From: an uncultured Lachnospiraceae bacterium
Lineage (GTDB): Bacteria; Bacillota; Clostridia; Lachnospirales; Lachnospiraceae
Direction of reading: 5' to 3'
Assembly (NCBI GenBank): GCA_947652925.1
Contig: CANTEW010000025.1
Location: 1-36,616, forward strand
Length of the DNA stretch: 36,616 nucleotides
The translations under genes were made by a program, and so were the position numbers. The notes beneath the pieces are model-generated. The model searched no databases and had not been told where the DNA came from. It was given only the letters and a program-made list of their open reading frames with translations. Every line of letters begins with the position of its first letter. Position 1 is the stretch's first letter. Below are positions 31,855-36,616 of the stretch, in pieces.

Positions 31855-33324
31855 ATGGACATATTGGATCTGACAGCCATCCAGCTGGGTGAGAAGATCA
31901 AGAAGAAAGAATTGACAGCCCTGGAAGCGACCGAGGCGGCATTGAGGCAGATTTCTTCCAATGAGAGTACCTATCATTGTTATGTGACAGTGGACGAGGA
32001 AAAGGCTCTGAGGCGGGCAGGACAGGTGCAGGAGGAGATAGAGGCAGGAAGGGCCACCGGCCCGTTGGCAGGCGTGCCGGTGGCCGTCAAAGATAATATA
32101 TGTACAAAAGGGATGCGCACCACCTGCAGCTCCCGCATACTGGGCGATTTCGTGCCCACCTATACAGCGTCAGCGGCAGAAGCTCTGGAAGGAGCAGGGG
32201 CGATCATCCTGGGCAAGACGAATATGGACGAGTTTGCCATGGGCAGCACCACAGAGACTTCTTATTACGGGGTCACGAAAAACCCCTGGAACACGGAGCA
32301 TGTGCCCGGCGGTTCCTCCGGCGGTTCCTGTGCGGCGGTGGCGGCCCGGGAAGCATTCTGCGCCCTTGGCTCCGACACAGGCGGCTCGATCCGCCAGCCC
32401 AGTTCCTTCTGCGGTGTGACAGGATTAAAGCCCACCTACGGGACGGTCTCCCGTTACGGCCTGATCGCTTATGGGTCTTCCTTAGACCAGATCGGACCGG
32501 TGGCGAAGGATGTGGCGGACTGTGCGGCGCTTTTGGAGGTACTCACAGTCTACGATCCCAAAGACAGCACGTCGGTAAGGAGAGAAGAGACGGATTTTAC
32601 CTCCGCGCTCACCGGGGATGTAAAAGGTATGCGCATAGGCATTCCCAGAGATCACATGGGAGAGGGGCTGGATCCTCAGATCAGGGCGTCTGTGGAACAG
32701 GCGGCGAAAGCCCTGGAAGAGCAGGGAGCGGTGGTGGAAGAGTTTGACTTAAGTCTGGTGGAGTATGCGATCCCCGCTTATTATGTGATCGCTTCCGCGG
32801 AAGCCAGTTCCAACCTCTCCCGGTTTGACGGGGTAAAATACGGCTACCGCACAGAAGAGTATGAGGGGCTGCACAATATGTATAAGAAGACCCGTTCAGA
32901 AGGTTTCGGTGAGGAAGTGAAACGGCGCATCATGCTCGGTTCCTTTGTCTTGAGTTCCGGCTACTACGACGCTTATTATCTGAAGGCTCTGCGGACGAAA
33001 GCGCTGATCAAGGAGGCCTTTGACCGGGCTTTTGAAAAATACGATGTGATCTTGGGTCCCACGGCGCCCTCCACAGCGCCAAAGCTGGGGGAGAGCCTGA
33101 AAGACCCGTTGAAGATGTATCTGGGAGATATCTATACAGTCTCTGTGAACCTGGCGGGACTCCCGGCCATGAGCGTGCCTTATGGCATCGATGAGCAGAA
33201 CCTGCCCATCGGCGTGCAGTTCATCGGGGGATCTTTCCAGGAGAAAGCGGTCATCCGGGCCGGATACGCCCTGGAGCAGACCAGGGAATGGCATATGCCC
33301 GGCAGTAAGAAAGGAGGGAGATAG
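31855..33324 (+). CDS. gatA: Asp-tRNA(Asn)/Glu-tRNA(Gln) amidotransferase subunit A (489 aa)
   Basis: GatA hydrolyses glutamine and sends the ammonia to GatB. The amidase-signature triad is complete: Lys79 in VAVKDNI, Ser154 in PGGSSGGS and the nucleophile Ser178 in SDTGGSIR. These positions match the numbering known for well-studied GatA proteins. The ATG at 31855 follows CGGAGGGAG. Its stop touches the gatB ATG, implying coupled translation. Confidence 0.97.
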   Translation: MDILDLTAIQLGEKIKKKELTALEATEAALRQISSNESTYHCYVTVDEEKALRRAGQVQEEIEAGRATGPLAGVPVAVKDNICTKGMRTTCSSRILGDFVPTYTASAAEALEGAGAIILGKTNMDEFAMGSTTETSYYGVTKNPWNTEHVPGGSSGGSCAAVAAREAFCALGSDTGGSIRQPSSFCGVTGLKPTYGTVSRYGLIAYGSSLDQIGPVAKDVADCAALLEVLTVYDPKDSTSVRREETDFTSALTGDVKGMRIGIPRDHMGEGLDPQIRASVEQAAKALEEQGAVVEEFDLSLVEYAIPAYYVIASAEASSNLSRFDGVKYGYRTEEYEGLHNMYKKTRSEGFGEEVKRRIMLGSFVLSSGYYDAYYLKALRTKALIKEAFDRAFEKYDVILGPTAPSTAPKLGESLKDPLKMYLGDIYTVSVNLAGLPAMSVPYGIDEQNLPIGVQFIGGSFQEKAVIRAGYALEQTREWHMPGSKKGGR

Positions 33325-34761
33325 ATGGCAAAGGGATATGAGACAGTCATCGGACTGGAAGTCCATGTAGAGCTGGCCACGAAGACAAAGATATTCTGCG
33401 GTTGTTCCACAGAGTTCGGGGGAGAACCCAATACCCACACCTGCCCTGTGTGTACAGGGATGCCAGGTTCCCTCCCGGTGCTGAACAAACAGGTGGTGGA
33501 ATACGCCATGGCCGTGGGACTGGCCACTAACTGCCAGATCCACCAGAAATGTAAATTCGACCGGAAGAATTATTTCTACCCGGATAACCCACAGAACTAC
33601 CAGATCTCCCAGCTGTATCTGCCCATCTGTCACGACGGCTGGGTGGAGATCGAGACGGAGGAGGGCAAGAAGAGAGTGGGGATCCATGAGATCCACATGG
33701 AGGAGGACGCGGGGAAACTGATCCATGACGAGTGGGGCGACTGTTCCCTGGTGGATTTTAACAGGAGCGGCGTGCCCCTGATCGAGATCGTATCGGAACC
33801 GGATATGAGGAGCGCCCAGGAAGTGATCGCTTATCTGGATAAACTGCGCCTGATCATCCAGTATCTGGGAGCTTCGGACTGTAAACTGCAGGAAGGCTCC
33901 ATGCGGGCGGATGTGAACCTGTCTGTACGGGAAAAGGGCAGCGATGTCTTCGGCACCCGTACAGAGATGAAAAACCTGAATTCTTTCAAAGCCATCGCCC
34001 GGGCGATCGAAGGGGAGAAAAACCGTCAGATCGATCTCATAGAGGACGGTCAGTCAGTGATCCAGGAGACCAGGAGATGGGATGATACGAAAGAATACTC
34101 CTATCCTATGCGTTCCAAAGAAGACGCCCAGGATTATCGCTATTTCCCAGACCCGGATCTGGCGCCGATCGTGATCAGCGACGAGTGGCTGGAGGAGATC
34201 CGCAGCCGTCAGCCGGAACTGCGCACGGAGAAATTAGAGCGTTATAAACAAGAGTTTGATATCCCGCAATACGACGCGGAGATCCTGACCGGCTCCAAGA
34301 GGCTGGCAGATATCTTTGAGGCCACGACCGCGATCTGCCAGAAGCCGAAGAAAGTCTCCAACTGGCTGATGGGAGAGACACTGCGTCTGTTAAAAGAACA
34401 TGACCAGGAACCGGAAGATCTGGCTTTCTCCCCGGAAAACCTGGCAAGACTGATACAGATGGTGGAAGAAGGCACGATCAACAATAAAGCGGCCAAAGAA
34501 GTATTTGAACAGATCTTCACACAGGATACAGACCCGGGAGCATATGTGGAAGAACATGGGATGGAGTCTGTCAGCGACGAGGGGGAACTGCGCCGCGTCA
34601 TAGAGGGGATCGTGGAGGCAAATCCCCAGTCTGTGGCAGATTATAAGGGCGGCAAGAAGAAAGCCATCGGCTTTTTGGTAGGCCAGACCATGAAAGCCAT
34701 GAAAGGTAAGGCAGACCCAGGGGCGGTCAATAAGATCCTGGCGGAGATCCTGGATAAATAG
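33325..34761 (+). CDS. gatB: Asp-tRNA(Asn)/Glu-tRNA(Gln) amidotransferase subunit B (478 aa)
   Basis: GatB binds the mischarged tRNA, activates the Glu/Asp side chain with ATP and amidates it. The zinc knuckle Cys25, Cys27, Cys40 and Cys43 (CGC ... CPVC) and the kinase block FDRKNYFYPDNPQNYQISQ (near 78) are present, and the helical YqeY-like tail (about 330-478) ends the protein. Normal length. It shows this organism makes Gln-tRNA (and/or Asn-tRNA) by the indirect route. Confidence 0.97.
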   Translation: MAKGYETVIGLEVHVELATKTKIFCGCSTEFGGEPNTHTCPVCTGMPGSLPVLNKQVVEYAMAVGLATNCQIHQKCKFDRKNYFYPDNPQNYQISQLYLPICHDGWVEIETEEGKKRVGIHEIHMEEDAGKLIHDEWGDCSLVDFNRSGVPLIEIVSEPDMRSAQEVIAYLDKLRLIIQYLGASDCKLQEGSMRADVNLSVREKGSDVFGTRTEMKNLNSFKAIARAIEGEKNRQIDLIEDGQSVIQETRRWDDTKEYSYPMRSKEDAQDYRYFPDPDLAPIVISDEWLEEIRSRQPELRTEKLERYKQEFDIPQYDAEILTGSKRLADIFEATTAICQKPKKVSNWLMGETLRLLKEHDQEPEDLAFSPENLARLIQMVEEGTINNKAAKEVFEQIFTQDTDPGAYVEEHGMESVSDEGELRRVIEGIVEANPQSVADYKGGKKKAIGFLVGQTMKAMKGKADPGAVNKILAEILDK

Positions 34762-34767
34762 GAGCGG

Positions 34768-36270
34768 ATGTATAGAGTGTATAGACCGATCAAGAGGGGA
34801 GAGCTGCCAGAAATCTTTCAAAAAATGATCTATCCTGTACTGATAGCTTTTTCAGTTTTTCTGATCCTGGCATCGCTGGCAGAGCCTTGGATATATAAAG
34901 ATGTCCAGGGTGCCGGGATGATCTGCTGTGTGCTCCTTTGTTCTCTGGCCTATAGGGGCGTGCTGTCCTGTATCAGGAGGCTTTCTGGACGGGTCATCCG
35001 CCTTGCGGTGTGGATAGGGATAGGTCTGGCCTTTTTGATACAGTTGTGGATCGTGTCCCAGATGCAGCTGGACCCGGCTGTGGATCTGATCCACGTGTAC
35101 AGGCAGTGTAGGGAGATGCTCGGGACAGGGGATCCCCGGATCACGAACGTAGAGTACTTTGGGTTCAATACCAATAATATCCCGATCACCATCGTCCTTT
35201 ATTGGGTCTTCCGGTTTTTCGGGGCGTTGGGTCTGGAAAACTGCCGGTTGGCCGGCGGGATCTTCAACGTGTCCTTGCTGGCGTTGGTGTACATCCTGTG
35301 CTGGCTGATCCTGAAAAAGGTGACGACAGAGCGGGCAGCGGCGGCGGTCATGGTGCTCCTGCTGGCAAACCCGGCCTTTTATGCATATGCACCGTATTAT
35401 TATACAGATACCGTATCCCTGGGATTTACGATGCTCAGTGTCTACGCGATGTTCTGCGGGTATCTCCAGGCGGTCAGATGGAAAAGGGCGGCGCTCTTTA
35501 TGGCGGCGGGTTTTGTGATGGGCCTTGCGGTACAGATACGCGTCACCAGCATCTTTATCGTGCTGGCAGTCGCAGTATGCGCGCTCATCAGAGGGGAATG
35601 GAGACGGCTCCTGCGGCGGGGCTTTATGTTCGTCGGCGGCTTCTTGCTGTTTTTGGGGTGTTGGTCCAGGGTCTATGCGCACCATGTGGACTTTGACACG
35701 TCAGAGTCTGGGATCACGGTGGAGCATTTTCTCATGATGGGCAGCACGGGACGGGGGACGTACGATGCAGACGATATGAGGTTCACCCGGAGTTTTGAGA
35801 CCCACAGGGAGAAGGTGGAGAACAATAGAAGGGTCTATGTCCAGCGTCTGCGGGAAAACGGCCTGTGGGGGAATCTGCGCCTTGTCCTGTTCAAAGAAGC
35901 CGTCGTATGGGGGATCGGCGCCCGGGGGTATCAGCAGTATACGGAAAATGTGGTGGAGAGGACACGGTGTTACGACTGGATCGTGGGAGAAGATTCAGCA
36001 GATTTCCGGGCGTATATGCAGGCGTATGCGGTGGTGCTGCCTCTCGTCCTCTTGCTGGGTCTGGCAGAGGCAAGGAGGCGGAGCAGCCCCGGCATGCTCA
36101 TCCTCTCCGTTTATTGGGCGGGGGCGTTGGTCTTTTATATGTTCTGGGAAGCGCATCCCAGGCATCCGCTGAGCTTTCTCCCGCTCCTTACGATGCTTGC
36201 CGTCCCATGGATAGAGAGCTTTTTGGCTAGGGAGGAGATATGGAAAAGAAACAATTTTATAAGACAGTAG
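34768..36270 (+). CDS. Multi-pass membrane protein, GT-C/PMT-like glycosyltransferase candidate (500 aa)
   Basis: About eleven hydrophobic helices with a first outer loop holding two Asp in LDPAVDLIHVY (D102, D106). That is where GT-C fold glycosyltransferases (dolichyl/undecaprenyl-phosphate sugar users, ArnT/PMT-like) keep their catalytic acid. ANPAFYAYAPYYYTDTVS is also of the type seen in these proteins. A sugar transfer to a cell-wall or surface polymer from a lipid carrier is therefore likely, but acceptor and donor are unknown. AGGAG lies close before the ATG at 34768. It overlaps the next gene (MATE) by 31 bases. Confidence 0.65.
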   Translation: MYRVYRPIKRGELPEIFQKMIYPVLIAFSVFLILASLAEPWIYKDVQGAGMICCVLLCSLAYRGVLSCIRRLSGRVIRLAVWIGIGLAFLIQLWIVSQMQLDPAVDLIHVYRQCREMLGTGDPRITNVEYFGFNTNNIPITIVLYWVFRFFGALGLENCRLAGGIFNVSLLALVYILCWLILKKVTTERAAAAVMVLLLANPAFYAYAPYYYTDTVSLGFTMLSVYAMFCGYLQAVRWKRAALFMAAGFVMGLAVQIRVTSIFIVLAVAVCALIRGEWRRLLRRGFMFVGGFLLFLGCWSRVYAHHVDFDTSESGITVEHFLMMGSTGRGTYDADDMRFTRSFETHREKVENNRRVYVQRLRENGLWGNLRLVLFKEAVVWGIGARGYQQYTENVVERTRCYDWIVGEDSADFRAYMQAYAVVLPLVLLLGLAEARRRSSPGMLILSVYWAGALVFYMFWEAHPRHPLSFLPLLTMLAVPWIESFLAREEIWKRNNFIRQ

Positions 36271-36616
36271 CTGCCCTGGTGCTGCCCATCGCGATCCAGA
36301 ATCTGATCAATGTGGGCGTTACTTCTGCAGACGTGGTCATGCTGGGCAAAGTTGGGGAGACGGTCTTATCCGCCTCCTCTTTAGCCGGGCAGATCTATTT
36401 TATCATGACCCTGATCTTCTTTGGGCTCACGTCGGGGGCGGCGGTACTCACGGCCCAGTATTGGGGAAAAGGGGATACCAGGACGATCGAGAAGGTACTG
36501 GCCATCACCTTCCGCATCGGGATCTTAGTGTCCGTGGGGTTCACGCTGGCGGTATGGGCGGCGCCGGAGTTCCTGATGAGGCTGTTCACATCGGAGCCGG
36601 AGGTGATCCGGCAGGG
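36240..36616 (+). CDS. MATE family efflux transporter, N-terminal part (cut by window end)
   Basis: 125 residues are visible: EKKQFYKTVAALVLPIAIQN, then INVGVTSADVVMLGKVGE and LTSGAAVLTAQYWGKGD, the typical first three helices of MatE antiporters that expel cationic drugs or metabolites with Na+ or H+. GGGAGGAG precedes the ATG, which lies inside the end of the preceding gene. The rest lies beyond the window. Confidence 0.88.
   Translation, partial: MEKKQFYKTVAALVLPIAIQNLINVGVTSADVVMLGKVGETVLSASSLAGQIYFIMTLIFFGLTSGAAVLTAQYWGKGDTRTIEKVLAITFRIGILVSVGFTLAVWAAPEFLMRLFTSEPEVIRQ

Overview
The window looks like chromosome from a strictly anaerobic Gram-positive gut bacterium, most likely a Lachnospiraceae-type Clostridia. 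This rests on gene content: HydF for [FeFe]-hydrogenase maturation, an anaerobic RNR activase, LL-DAP aminotransferase, GatCAB, a DUF1292 protein, a DUF6147-like secreted protein and a Firmicutes-style Ter stress operon. Strong AGGAGG-type ribosome sites and TTGaca/TAtAaT promoters fit. No search was run, so genus is not claimed.

Left edge (1-4490) is the accessory part and is lower in GC. On the minus strand there is a 52-residue Cys-rich protein and a decayed sigma-70 gene, probably the end of a mobile-element remnant. Then a plus-strand cassette follows: a sigma region-2-only protein, a single-pass anti-sigma-like membrane protein (DUF4367-like outside domain) and a secreted DUF6147-like protein. 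A membrane-anchored surface protein with an InlB-type repeat closes the block.

The middle (4490-14140) is housekeeping: rpsO with a structured leader and pnp; nrdG and dut; a convergent DUF1292 gene; xth; a GlgX-like GH13 protein that has lost its catalytic nucleophile; a DUF5662 protein; a PutP-type sodium symporter; and a heptad-repeat coiled-coil protein.

14240-23220 holds the most coherent system: rhomboid protease - YceG - TelA, then (own promoter) TerD - TerD - Ca2+-type P-ATPase - HAD phosphatase. It is a Ter/Yce-type stress module in which a P2-type ATPase and a rhomboid protease accompany the Ca2+-binding TerD proteins and no TerC is present. A convergent hybrid histidine kinase with an extracytoplasmic sensor domain shares its terminator.

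25870-36616 returns to core metabolism: hydF and an XRE regulator; glnA followed by an ANTAR antiterminator with a pseudo-receiver; dapF and dapL (diaminopimelate); gatC-gatA-gatB (Gln-tRNA amidation); a multi-pass GT-C-like membrane protein; and the start of a MATE transporter cut by the window end. No rRNA, tRNA, CRISPR array or intact transposase was seen.
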